Shown: positions 10,721 through 21,268 of the stretch, piece after piece
How the letters are laid out: each line of letters opens with the position of its first letter
Position numbering within the stretch: position 1 is the first letter of the stretch
NCBI RefSeq assembly: GCF_028640845.1
Contig: NC_080540.1
Span: forward strand, 164,071,252-164,135,251
From: Ahaetulla prasina
Lineage: Eukaryota; Chordata; Lepidosauria; Squamata; Colubridae
DNA length: 64,000 nt
Reading direction: 5' to 3'
The notes under the pieces: generated by a model
Told to the model about the DNA's origin: nothing
What the model saw: only the letters and a program-made list of their open reading frames with translations
Databases searched by the model: none
Position numbers and translations under genes: made by a program

Positions 10721-12539
10721 TGGAGTCGGTCCAACGTGGTCCTTAGGCGGCGCCCATTAATAACTCAGAGGGGCTTCTGTTAGTACTGGGGCAGGGTGTC
10801 GTGTGCTGGGCCAACAGATAGGCCGATACCCTCTCATACCAGTGTCCCGTGTCCAACCTGGCCAGGGCTTCCTTGGCCGATCGCACGCCCTTTCAGCAAG
10901 GCCATTACTAGCCGGGTGATATGGCGCAATTGGGGCGTGACGGATGCCCTGGGATGCCAGGTAGGACAAGAAGGTGGCAGAAGCTAGTTGCGGTCCATTG
11001 TCTGTTACTAGAACATCAGGAGCCCATGGGTGGCAAACAACTTGGACAAGACCTGTATCACTGCCTCTGAAGTGGTGGATGCCATGAGTGCTATCTCAAC
11101 CCACTTGAATAGGCATCCACCACAATTAGGAAGGTGCGACCTTGAATGGGCCCGAAATCCAAATGAATCCGCGACCACGGGCCCTGGGGTTTTCCCACTC
11201 TCTCGGGCAGCGACTGGAGCCGCCGCCTGGACATCTGGCATGCTTGGCATTGGGAAACCCAGTTAGCTATGTCCTTATCTAATGACGGCCACCAGACATA
11301 GCTCGGGCTAACCCCTTCATCCGGACGATGCCCGGATGACTTTCATGCAACCGGGAAAGCACGGGAACTTGAAGTGCGGGGGGAACAACGACCCTATGTC
11401 CCCACAGCAAGCAGCCTCGCTGAGATGACAACTCGTGCTGTCTGGCGAGGGACGGCCTGAATGCCGCGCCGGCAGTGGCCGCGGGGTTCAACGGCCAACC
11501 CCTGCCCACCCAGTCCAGCACCTGCGAAAAAATGGGATCGGCAGCAGAGGCAGCCGCAATGTCAACGGCCGTTACGGGGGACTCCCAGTCCTCAATGAGG
11601 AGAACCGGAGAACCGGGTGCCGGATCGTGGACTTGTCCAGGCACGGGGCAACGACTGAGCGCATCAGCGTGTGCGATCAGCTTGCCGGGCCGGTATGTCA
11701 GGGAGTAGTTATAAGCGGCCAGAAATACCGTCCACCGGGACAAACGGGGCGACAGAATAATTGGTGTCTGCCGGTCTCCGGATAAAAGCCCTAATAGCGG
11801 CTTGTGATCTGTGACAAGCTCGAACCGGCGGCCATACACATAGTCGTGGAACCTCTTAACTGAGGCCACCAAGGCCAAGGCCTCTCGATCCAGCTGGCTA
11901 TAATTACGTTCAGCTGGAGAGAGAGTCCTCGAGTAAAATGCGAGAGGGCCTCCAAGCCGCAGGGAAAACGGTGGCTTAACACAGCCCCAATACCGAAGGG
12001 GGAAGCATCTGCCGTTAAAACAAGTGGCAGGTCAGCATTGTATTGGACCAATACGGCCGAAGAAGTGAGCAACTCCTTGACAGCTTGAAAGGCAGAAGTC
12101 TCCAGGGGGCTCCAGGACCACGGTGTGTTCTTGTCCAACAGGCGGTGGAGAGGTTCAGCCACCGAAGCCTTGTGAGGCAAGAACACACTGTAAAAATTAA
12201 GGAGGCCAAGAAATGCCTGCAGTTCCGTCCTTGAGGTCGGAATAGGGGCAGATTTAATGGCGGCCACCTTAGCCGGGGCAGGGTGGATGCCTTTAGCATC
12301 CACGAGATACCCCAAGAACTCTACTTGAGGGACCCCTATGACACATTTGGAGCGTTTCAACTTGAGACCAGCCTGCTTGAAGCGGGATAACACAGCCCTC
12401 ACCCTCTCGACGAGTTCGGCCTGACCACCAGCGGAGACTAGGACGTCGTCGAAATAGGGGACGACCCCAGGCAATCCCTGAAGTAACCGCTCCATCAAAT
12501 TTTGGAATAGACCCGGAGCAATGCTGATGCCAAACTGCA
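10721..12539 (-). pseudogene. Gypsy pol segment, copy 1 (RT, RNase H, integrase), broken
   Basis: Minus-strand fragments carry RT motifs FGISIAPGLFQ and YFDDVL (12540-11791), RNase H (TADASPFGIGAVL; LALVASVKRFHDYV, 11878-), an integrase zinc-binding start (HPGIVRMKGLARA) and core pieces (KWVEIALM, YHPASNGLAERA at about 10900). Relative to 19449-21268 it is about 99% identical but carries extra single-base deletions (CGACCTTG for CGACCCTTG; GAGAGGGCC for GAGAGGGGCC) that shift the frame. It stops abruptly at 12539, where unrelated LINE sequence begins. Confidence 0.85.
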
Positions 12540-12540
12540 A

Positions 12541-13240
12541 CTACATAGCAAAAAAGCTCTAAGAGTTGTAAACCTAATTTTGTAGCTTCTTTTCCAAAAC
12601 ACCACACTACTAACCAGAGCATATAAAACATTTGCTAGACCAATTCTAGAATACAGCTCGCCTGTTTGGAACCCTCACCACATCTCTGACATCAATACAA
12701 TTGAACGTGTCCAGAAATATTTCACAAGAAGAGTTCTCCATTCCTCTGAAAACAACGAAATACCTTATCCCACCAGACTTGAAATCCTAGGCTTAGAAAA
12801 CTTGGAACTCCGTCGCCTGTGACAAGACCTAAGTTTAACTCACAGAATCATCTATTGTAATGTCCTTCCTGTCAAAGACTACTTCAGCTTTAATTGCAAT
12901 AATACAAGGGCAACCAATAGATTTAAACTTAATGTAAACCGCTTTAATCTAGATTGCAGAAAATATGACTTCTGTAACAGAATCATCAGTGCTTGGAATA
13001 CTTTACCTGACTCTGTCGTTTCTTCCCATAATTCTAACAGCTTTAACCAAAAACTTTCTACTATTGACCTCACCCCATTCCTAAGAGGACCATATAAGGC
13101 GTGCATAAGCGCACAAAACGTGCCTACCGTTCCTGTCCTATTGTTTTCTTTTCTTCTTCCTATATATGTTTTATATGTGTATATACTATATAATCTTTTG
13201 TATGATGTTGTGACAAAATAAATAAATAAATAAATAAATA
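12541..13240 (+). mobile_element. 5'-truncated non-LTR LINE fragment with (AAAT)n tail, clade unassigned
   Basis: Plus-strand reading gives YKTFARPILEYSSPVWNPH, IERVQKYFTRRV, ILGLENLELRRL and CNRIISAWNTLPDSVVSS, the conserved block downstream of the RT catalytic site in Jockey/CR1-group LINEs, with internal stops (LVxLLF, RRL*QD). Ends GACAAAATAAATAAATAAATA. It differs from the L2-type elements nearby; I cannot assign the clade. Confidence 0.65.
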
Positions 13241-13244
13241 GAGG

Positions 13245-13560
13245 AGACTTGAGTATTAATGCAACAGGTATGCAGTGGTGTAAACAATGATAAATCATAT
13301 GTTCCTACAATTGTGAGATACAAAAGTCTAAATCAGACTTCACTAGAGAAAATTAAGTCTTCCTTTTGTTGTTATTCATGCACTAGATGCTATAGCAGAC
13401 TATATGAAAATATTTGGATATGGGCATATATTGGATCCTGTTGCATTTCAAGACATATTTTACAAAGTAAGTGAAAAAGGACCACAGTCTCAGTGACAGA
13501 ATGGCCTGTTTACCACAAAGAAAGAAATAAGGCTTTGAGGACTTGATTTTGGAGACCCAG
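13245..13560. other. No recognised feature
   Basis: Unique-looking AT-rich sequence between the LINE fragment and the 5' end of the long L2-type element. No ORF or repeat that I can support. Confidence 0.4.
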
Positions 13561-16500
13561 CAAACCTGGCGGTGATTTCCAGAATCCTGAGGCCTGGCTT
13601 ATCTTGAAGGCTGTCCACGGGTCCACCACCTGGAGGCGTCTATATGACCGTCAGTGGGGTTGGAGAGATGCCTCGTCGGTGGAGCAGCTTGGCCCACTAA
13701 GGCGTGTTTAGTCCTCTTTGTCAACGAAGGGCGATCACGGGCCATGTAAACACCTTTACCATCTTGAGGATGCCCATGGGCTGGCTGCAAGGGGATCGTT
13801 TGAAGACCTTTGGTCCCCAGTGGGGGTGAGGATGGTCCTGGACAATCCTAGCTTGACTATTGTAGGATCCTCTCCCCTTTGTGCCTCTGACTTAATCATG
13901 GCGGTTTGTTCATCTACACAGACCTATATCCGTCTGTCTTCTACTCGGAACTCCTGGTGCGTCAACTTCCATCTTGACAGGTCCAGGATGGGTCCGTTGC
14001 GGACTTTATCATGCGGACATTTACAGCGGCTGACCTTCTTGCCCTCGATTCCCTCTCTGGTCTGGCCCTCCACATTATCGAGGTGCCCATCTTGAGGCGG
14101 GTTTTGGAACCCGAGAGATGGCATGCCAAAAATAGGAGACTCAGATTTTAATTAATTATTTTAATAAGGGAATTTTAATGGGAATTTTAAGGGGGGTGGA
14201 ACTGACGGGTCTGGGTTGGAGGGAGGTAGTGTTGGGTGGGGGTGGGAGGGTTAGGGTGGGTGAGGTAGCCGTTCCATGCTCGTGGCGACTATCAAATGGG
14301 TTCGGAGGTTATGGGAAGTGTGTTCCTTTGTGTGAGGTGAGTCTATTTGCACGGTAAGTGGGAGGGGCAGATATGGCGGAAGGATCGTATCAACATAGGG
14401 GTCACGCGTTCGATGTTTGCAGGCGATCGCGTGCCCGATCCCTGACTTTCCCGTTCCCGGATGGTCAAGACCCTCAGAGCCTGGGCCTCGTCTGATGTTA
14501 TAGCGCACGGTCCGTGGCCAATAAGGCCCCCTAATACGATCTGATTCAGGGGTGCCGCGGATATTATAGGCGTTACGGAGACCTGGTTGGGCACTGAAGG
14601 TGTGCCCTGGTCGAGATGTGCCCACGGGTTTCCGTGCATTCCATCAGCCGAGGCCCAGGGTAGGGGTGGAGGGTGGCGGTTGCTATTAAAGAGTCTAGAG
14701 CGAGGAGACCACTGTACCTCAGATCGGTGTGAATCCCTCTTTGTGAGGTGGGGTCATAGATGTCAGATGGGCTTGCTGGTGGCGTACCTGGCTCCTTGCT
14801 GCGTGACAGCTGCCCTGCCCGAGCTCCTGGAGGTGCTTGCGGGGTGGCAGTGGAGACCCCAGACTGTTAGTCATGGGGACTTTAACTTGCCATCTGCCGG
14901 CTCGTCATCGACAGTAGCTCGGAGTTCTTCTCCATGGCCTTGGACCTGACTCAAGTAGTGGATGGCCCCACTCACATCGGGGAGGCACACTGGACCTGAT
15001 TTTTGTCTCTGGTCAGTGGTCGAGATCTGGACTTAAAGGAAATAGTCATTGAACCTTTGTCATGGTCAGATCACTCTCTCCTTCGCCTGGACTTTCTGGC
15101 TACCCAACACACGCGGGAGGCGGAACCACGTCCCAGGCGCCTGATGGACCCAGAGGTTCGGACGGAGCTTGGGCCACTTCCTGAGGGTCTGGCTCACGGC
15201 ACGGCAGAGGAACTAGCTGCAGCCTGGGAACGGGCTGCGGCCGGGGCTCTGACCGTGTCGTGCCTTTGCGGCCTCTGACCGGCGCAGATCCCAACCGGCT
15301 CCTTGGTTCTCCGAGGAGCTGAGGGATGAAACGGGAGAAGGCCCTAGAGTTCCTGGAGGTCCAGCCGTTCAGAGGCTGATCGGACACTAGTTAGATCCTA
15401 TACTAGGACCTACCTAGTGGCACTGAGGCGGCGTTCTCGCCTCCTCCCTCATTGCGTCGACAGATAACCGCCCAGCTGCCCTGTTCGGGTGACCCGCTCC
15501 TCCTTCACCAGGGGAGGCGGGATGACCGTGCGAGGCGATGCTGAGGAGTTTTGGTTATCTATCTGATAAAATCGTTCAGCTTAGGGACGGTCTGGACCAA
15601 AATTGTGGCGATTCAGGCAGGGGTATCTGAGGCGGTCTTGGTGATGTTGTTTGGGATGAGTTTGACCCTGTGACTCCGAGGACATGGACAGGTTGCTGGG
15701 TAGATTGAATGCCACCACGGGTTTACTGGACCCGTGCCCCTCCTGGCTGGTGCTGGCCACTCAGGAGGTGACACGAGGCTGGCTCAGGGCTTCTGAGTGC
15801 TTCCTTGTTGGAGGAGTCTTTCCGGCCGCCTTGAAAGAGGCGGTGGTGAAACCCCTCCTCAAAAGCCTTCCTGGACCCGGCTGTTTTGGGTAATTATCGT
15901 CCGGTCTCAACCCGGCTTGGCGAAGGTTGTAGAATATGGTGGCATATCAGTTTCCCCTGCACCTGGAGGAAACTGTCTATCTGGACCCGTTCAGTCCGGC
16001 TTCCGACCGGTTACAGCACTGAGGCGGCTTTGGTCGCGTTGGTGGATGATCTCTGGAGGGCCAGGATGAGGTTATTCCTCTGCCTGGTCCTATTAGACCT
16101 CTCAGCGGCTTTTTGATACCATCGACCATGGTATCCTGCTGCGCGGTTGGAGGATTGGGAGTGGGAGGCACCGTTTATCGGTGGTTCTCCTCCTATCTCC
16201 GACGATCGCAGAGTGTTGACGGGGGCAGAGGTGGGCCCGCGGCGCCTCACTTGTGGGGTGCCGAGGGTCGATTCTCGCCCTTCTGTTCAACATCTATATG
16301 AACGCTGGGTGAGATCATCAGTGGCTTGGTGTGAGGTACCAGCTGTCGCTGATGACACCCAGCTGTACTTTTCACACGGGCCACCCCAATGAAGCTATCG
16401 AAGTGCTGTCCGGTGTTTGGAAGCCGTCTGGGTCTGGATGGGGAGAAACAGGCTCAAGCTCAATCCCTCCAAGGCGGAGTGGCTGTGGATGCCGGCATCC

Positions 16501-17377
16501 CGGTACAGTCAGCTGAGTCCAGCGGCTGACTGGGGGCGAGTCATTGGCCCGATGGAGAGGTGCGCAATGTTCTCCTGGATGCCGGCTGTCTTTTGAAGAT
16601 CATTTGTGGCCGTCTCCAGGAGACTTTCCACCAGTTAGCCTGGTCGCCAATTCGCCCTTTCTTGTGCACAGTCACTCACGCCCTTGTGGCGTCTCGTCTG
16701 GACTACTGCAATGCTCTCTACATGGGGCTCCCTTGAAGGGCATCCGGAGGCTGCAGTTGGTCCAGAATGCAGCTGCTGGTGATAGAGGGAGCCCTCGTGG
16801 CCCCGAGTGACACCTATCCTGCGCAGGCTGCACTGGCTACCTGTGGCCTTCCGGTGCGCTTCAAGGTTTTGGTGAACGCCTTTAAAGCGCCCATGGCATA
16901 GGGCCGGGTTATTACGGGACCGCCTGCTGCTACCGAATACCTCTCACCGACCTGCGCCTCACAGAGAGGGACTCCTCAGGGTGCCGCGGCGCGACAGTGT
17001 CGCCTGGCGACGCCCAGGGAAGGGCCTTCTGTGGGGGCTCCCGCCTCTGGAACGAACTCCCCAGGACTTCACAACTTCCGGACCTCCGAACCTTTCGTCG
17101 CGAGCTTAAAACTCACTTATTTATTTGCGCTGGACTGGGTTAGTTTTTATGGGTTTTAATTGGGTTTTATCGATGGGTTTTTAATGGGTTTTTAATGGGT
17201 TTTATTATTTGCTAAATTTTAATTGCGGCCAAATTGAATAAGTTTTTTAGTGGTATTTTAATAGTATTTATTTTGTAATAGGAATGTTTATTTTATCTGG
17301 CTGTAAACCGCCCTGAGTCCTTCGGGAGAAGGGCGGTATAAAAATTTAAATAATAAATAAATAATAAATAAATAAAT
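13560..17377 (+). mobile_element. Near full-length L2-type LINE (5' region, endonuclease, RT), many indels
   Basis: 5' region about 13560-14380; endonuclease about 14500-15100 (VTETWLGTEG-like, DFNLPS, LSWSDHSLLRLDF); RT about 15680-16500 (KPLLKS, NYRPVST, SGFRP, LLDLSAAF, YQL.ADDTQLYFS-like); C-terminal block near 16540-17110; CCGCCCTGAGTCCTTCGGGA end and AATAAA tail near 17310-17377. Reading frame changes many times; compared with 35605-38769 the excess is mainly one- or two-base deletions in runs. Directly followed by L1 ORF1 sequence at 17378. Confidence 0.85.
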
Positions 17378-17394
17378 AAGATTTACAAGAAGAT

Positions 17395-18252
17395 ATGAGG
17401 TCAGCCTTTATGATTATGTTTGAATCTATAAAAGAGCTGGATGGAAAAGTGCAGGAGATTGATCAAATTAACTTGAATTTAAAAAGTCAAATAGAGGAGC
17501 TTCGGAACAAGGCGGAGAGAGCAGATGAAGAACAGGTTTTATTACAATATAAAATAATGGAATCTGCATTGAGGGTGAGAGGTTTAAAAGAAAATAAGCG
17601 AGAGAATTTTAAAAAGATATTTGCAGAAGCCTTCTCAAAAGTGATTGGACTGACATCAGTGGCTCTTGAAAATCAAATTGGGAAAATTTACCGTGTTAAT
17701 TCATGGGTGGCAAGGCAGAGACAACTGCCAAAGGATATAGTAATTTATTTTATATCTAGGAAGATTAGGAGTGAAATTTCACAAGCCTCTTATAAAAGTA
17801 AAATTCAAATATTGGGTCAAGAGGTTTTGATGTTGAAAGAAATTCCTTTCAAAATATTGAGGGATAGAAAAGAATATGCTTTTTTGGTAAATGAGCTTAG
17901 AAACCGCCAGGTATGGTATAGATGGAATGTGCCAGCCGGATTAACAGTAAATTATATGGGAGGGAAGTATTGTCTTAACGCGGTTACTAAAGCAAGAGAT
18001 TTTTATATTAAGGTATTGAAGGCTGGAAGTTTACCAGTCTTAGAAGATAAGGTGGGAGGAGAAGTGGAAGTGGCTAATAAAAAGGAGAAGGAAATAAAGC
18101 AAACACAATTTGAAATTGGGGCTGTAACTTTGGGAGAAGAAATACAGAAAATAGCAGGGGAGGAGCAAAGGATGGTAATCTCTAAAAAAGAGCAAGGAGT
18201 AAAGAAGCAACATTGTTGGATGAAAAGTGTTTCCTTTTATGGGAAAGAGTAA
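17395..18252 (+). CDS. L1 ORF1 protein, long open copy (N-terminus missing)
   Basis: 285 codons open from an internal Met (MRSAFMIMFES) to stop. Coiled coil about residues 1-50 of this reading; RNA-recognition-like region about 55-140 (RVRGLKENK, YRVNS, DIVIYFISRK); C-terminal domain about 140-230 (VLMLKEIPFKILRDRKEY, VWYRWNVPAGLTVNY, YCLNAVTKARDF); lysine-rich tail ending SFYGKE. The first about 80 residues seen at 3148-3390 are absent because L2 sequence joins at 17378. It lacks the L1 insertion and tandem duplication present at 3763-6688, so it represents the pre-insertion state. Confidence 0.8.
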   Translation: MRSAFMIMFESIKELDGKVQEIDQINLNLKSQIEELRNKAERADEEQVLLQYKIMESALRVRGLKENKRENFKKIFAEAFSKVIGLTSVALENQIGKIYRVNSWVARQRQLPKDIVIYFISRKIRSEISQASYKSKIQILGQEVLMLKEIPFKILRDRKEYAFLVNELRNRQVWYRWNVPAGLTVNYMGGKYCLNAVTKARDFYIKVLKAGSLPVLEDKVGGEVEVANKKEKEIKQTQFEIGAVTLGEEIQKIAGEEQRMVISKKEQGVKKQHCWMKSVSFYGKE

Positions 18253-19100
18253 ATTGTAAGTGAAAATTTCTGAATATAAAAGAAATAGAAAGGATAATGT
18301 GCATTTGTTTGAGTCTGTAAGTTAAATGTGGGTGTATTATATTTATGCTGTTAATATTATATATGGTGGATTTATCTATTTTGGATAAAAATTGAAAGTA
18401 AGAAAGGATAATTTAAATTATTTTTTTATATAAAATGTTTTATAGATGGTATTTGGAAATTAAGTTGGGGTGTATTTGTTTTAACTTTTAAGTAAAATGT
18501 GGAGATATATTTTATTGATGTTATTTATTAATGGTGATTTAGTTACTTTGGATAAAAATTGATGTTGGGTTTAAAGTGTTGGGGGAAATTAAATTAAAAT
18601 TAAAACAGAAAGGAGTTGCTTAAGGTTAAAATGTTAAAATAGTCATAAAATACTTGTAATTTATTGTGATTGAAATATGGGGGGGGGAATTGAGATAATG
18701 TCAGTGTAATATTGGAAGATGGATTATATGTTTGTTATCAAAGACTGGAGGTTAAAAATATTGAATTTGTTGGACACTTCAATGTACCAGACTGAAAACC
18801 CACAAGAAAATATACCGGAATGAGGAAGATGGACTGACTACATTTAGAACAATTATTGGATGAAGAAACATCAAATATTTTATGAACGAACATTTCCTTC
18901 TTTTTAGTTTCTTTTTATGGAGAAGGAGAGTTGAGGTTTTAGGGGAGGGATGGGAATTTATGGATAATTAGGGTATTCTAGCTTATGATTGTTAGATTTT
19001 ATACTTTGTATTCTGCTCTGGGAAGTCCGGTGGGGTGGGGAGGGGGTGATGGTGGGTGGGGAGGTGGGATGTAATGGGAAAAATTTCTTATAAAACTTTT
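18253..19100 (+). mobile_element. L1 downstream region without ORF2 + 3' UTR and poly-A
   Basis: About 550 nt after ORF1 with no ORF2-like reading frame, then CAAGAAAATATACCGG with a short ORF2-C-terminus-like stretch, a G-rich 3' UTR and AATAAAAAG. Matches 6136-7015, with consistently shorter homopolymers. Confidence 0.7.
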
Positions 19101-19452
19101 CAATAAAAAGCAGTCCTTCACATCTGCTTTGTTTTCCACCAGTTGGAAGTTAAGATTCTTTTCATGGCCACAGTAAAGTGCCTCCTTCCTGCCCTTGAGT
19201 TGGAGAGAAACATTTTGAGAAAATTGCCTCTATAATTTATCTCATGATTGCTGTTCTTACACGATTAAATGCAGGGTAATTTCAGGAAGTATTTAACATA
19301 ACATGTTCTGAAAACTAGGTTAGAGACAGATCATCATGAAGAAACTCTATCAATGTGATCGATATAAGAGGACAATAACCTGATGGCATAATCAATCAAA
19401 ATTAATTAGCCTGTTGAAGGATTGAGCTACATCTGCATTAATAGTATATGGA
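19101..19452 (+). repeat. Copy of the flank 7015-7361, fused to Gypsy pol
   Basis: Same unique sequence as 7015-7361 up to TATATGGA, where it jumps to the Gypsy sequence GAGTCGGTCC found at 10724. The 4-base word TGGA is shared at the join. Confidence 0.85.
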
Positions 19453-21268
19453 GTCGGTCCAACGTGGTCCTTAGGCGGCGCCCATTAATAACTCAGAGGG
19501 GCTTCTGTTAGTACTGGGGCAGGGTGTCGTGTGCTGGGCCAACAGATAGGCCGATACCCTCTCATACCAGTGTCCCGTGTCCAACCTGGCCAGGGCTTCC
19601 TTGGCCGATCGCACGCCCTTTCAGCAAGGCCATTACTAGCCGGGTGATATGGCGCAATTGGGGCGTGACGGATGCCCTGGGATGCCAGGTAGGACAAGAA
19701 GGTGGCAGAAGCTAGTTGCGGTCCATTGTCTGTTACTAGAACATCAGGAGCCCATGGGTGGCAAACAACTTGGACAAGACCTGTATCACTGCCTCTGAAG
19801 TGGTGGATGCCATGAGTGCTATCTCAACCCACTTCGAATAGGCATCCACCACAATTAGGAAGGTGCGACCCTTGAATGGGCCCGAAATCCAAATGAATCC
19901 GCGACCACGGGCCCTGGGGTTTTCCCACTCTCTCGGGCAGCGACTGGAGCCGCCGCCTGGACATCTGGCATGCTTGGCATTGGGAAACCCAGTTAGCTAT
20001 GTCCTTATCTAATGACGGCCACCAGACATAGCTCGGGCTAACCCCTTCATCCGGACGATGCCCGGATGACTTTCATGCAACCGGGAAAGCACGGGAACTT
20101 GAAGTGCGGGGGGAACAACGACCCTATGTCCCCACAGCAAGCAGCCTCGCTGAGATGACAACTCGTGCTGTCTGGCGAGGAACGGCCTGAATGTCGCGGC
20201 CGCAGTGGCCGCGGGGTTCAACGGCCAACCCCTGCCCACCCAGTCCAGCACCTGCGAAAAAATGGGATCGGCAGCAGAGGCAGCCGCAATGTCAACGGCC
20301 GTTACGGGGGACTCCCAGTCCTCAATGAGGAGAACCGGAGAACCGGGTGCCGGATCGTGGACTTGTCCAGGCACGGGGCAACGACTGAGCGCATCAGCGT
20401 GTGCGATCAGCTTGCCGGGCCGGTATGTCAGGGAGTAGTTATAAGCGGCCAGAAATACCGTCCACCGGGACAAACGGGGCGACAGAATAATTGGTGTCTG
20501 CCGGTCTCCGGATAAAAGCCCTAATAGCGGCTTGTGATCTGTGACAAGCTCGAACCGGCGGCCATACACATAGTCGTGGAACCTCTTAACTGAGGCCACC
20601 AAGGCCAAGGCCTCTCGATCCAGCTGGCTATAATTACGTTCAGCTGGAGAGAGAGTCCTCGAGTAAAATGCGAGAGGGGCCTCCAAGCCGCAGGGAAAAC
20701 GGTGGCTTAACACAGCCCCAATACCGAAGGGGGAAGCATCTGCCGTTAAAACAAGTGGCAGGTCAGCATTGTATTGGACCAATACGGCCGAAGAAGTGAG
20801 CAACTCCTTGACAGCTTGAAAGGCAGAAGTCTCCAGGGGGCTCCAGGACCACGGTGTGTTCTTGTCCAACAGGCGGTGGAGAGGTTCAGCCACCGAAGCC
20901 TTGTGAGGCAAGAACACACTGTAAAAATTAAGGAGGCCAAGAAATGCCTGCAGTTCCGTCCTTGAGGTCGGAATAGGGGCAGATTTAATGGCGGCCACCT
21001 TAGCCGGGGCAGGGTGGATGCCTTTAGCATCCACGAGATACCCCAAGAACTCTACTTGAGGGACCCCTATGACACATTTGGAGCGTTTCAACTTGAGACC
21101 AGCCTGCTTGAAGAGATAACACAGCCCTCACCCTCTCGACGAGTTCGGCCTGACCACCAGCGGAGACTAGGACGTCGTCGAAATAGGGGACGACCCCAGG
21201 CAATCCCTGAAGTAACCGCTCCATCAAATTTTGGAATAGACCCGGAGCAATGCTGATGCCAAACTGCA
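19449..21268 (-). pseudogene. Gypsy pol segment, copy 2 (RT C-part, RNase H, integrase)
   Basis: Longest frame 21091-20009 (360 codons): RT end (VEFLGYLVDAKGI, LNFYSVFLPHKASVAEPLHRLL), RNase H (TADASPFGIGAVL, NYSQLDREALALVASVKRFHDY, TDHKPLLGLL) and the integrase zinc-binding entry (LHESHPGIVRMKGLAR). Integrase core pieces follow at 20008-19485. Frame breaks occur near 21113 (GAAGAGATAAC against GAAGCGGGATAAC in copy 1) and in the integrase. Expected function in an intact element: cDNA synthesis and integration. Confidence 0.85.
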
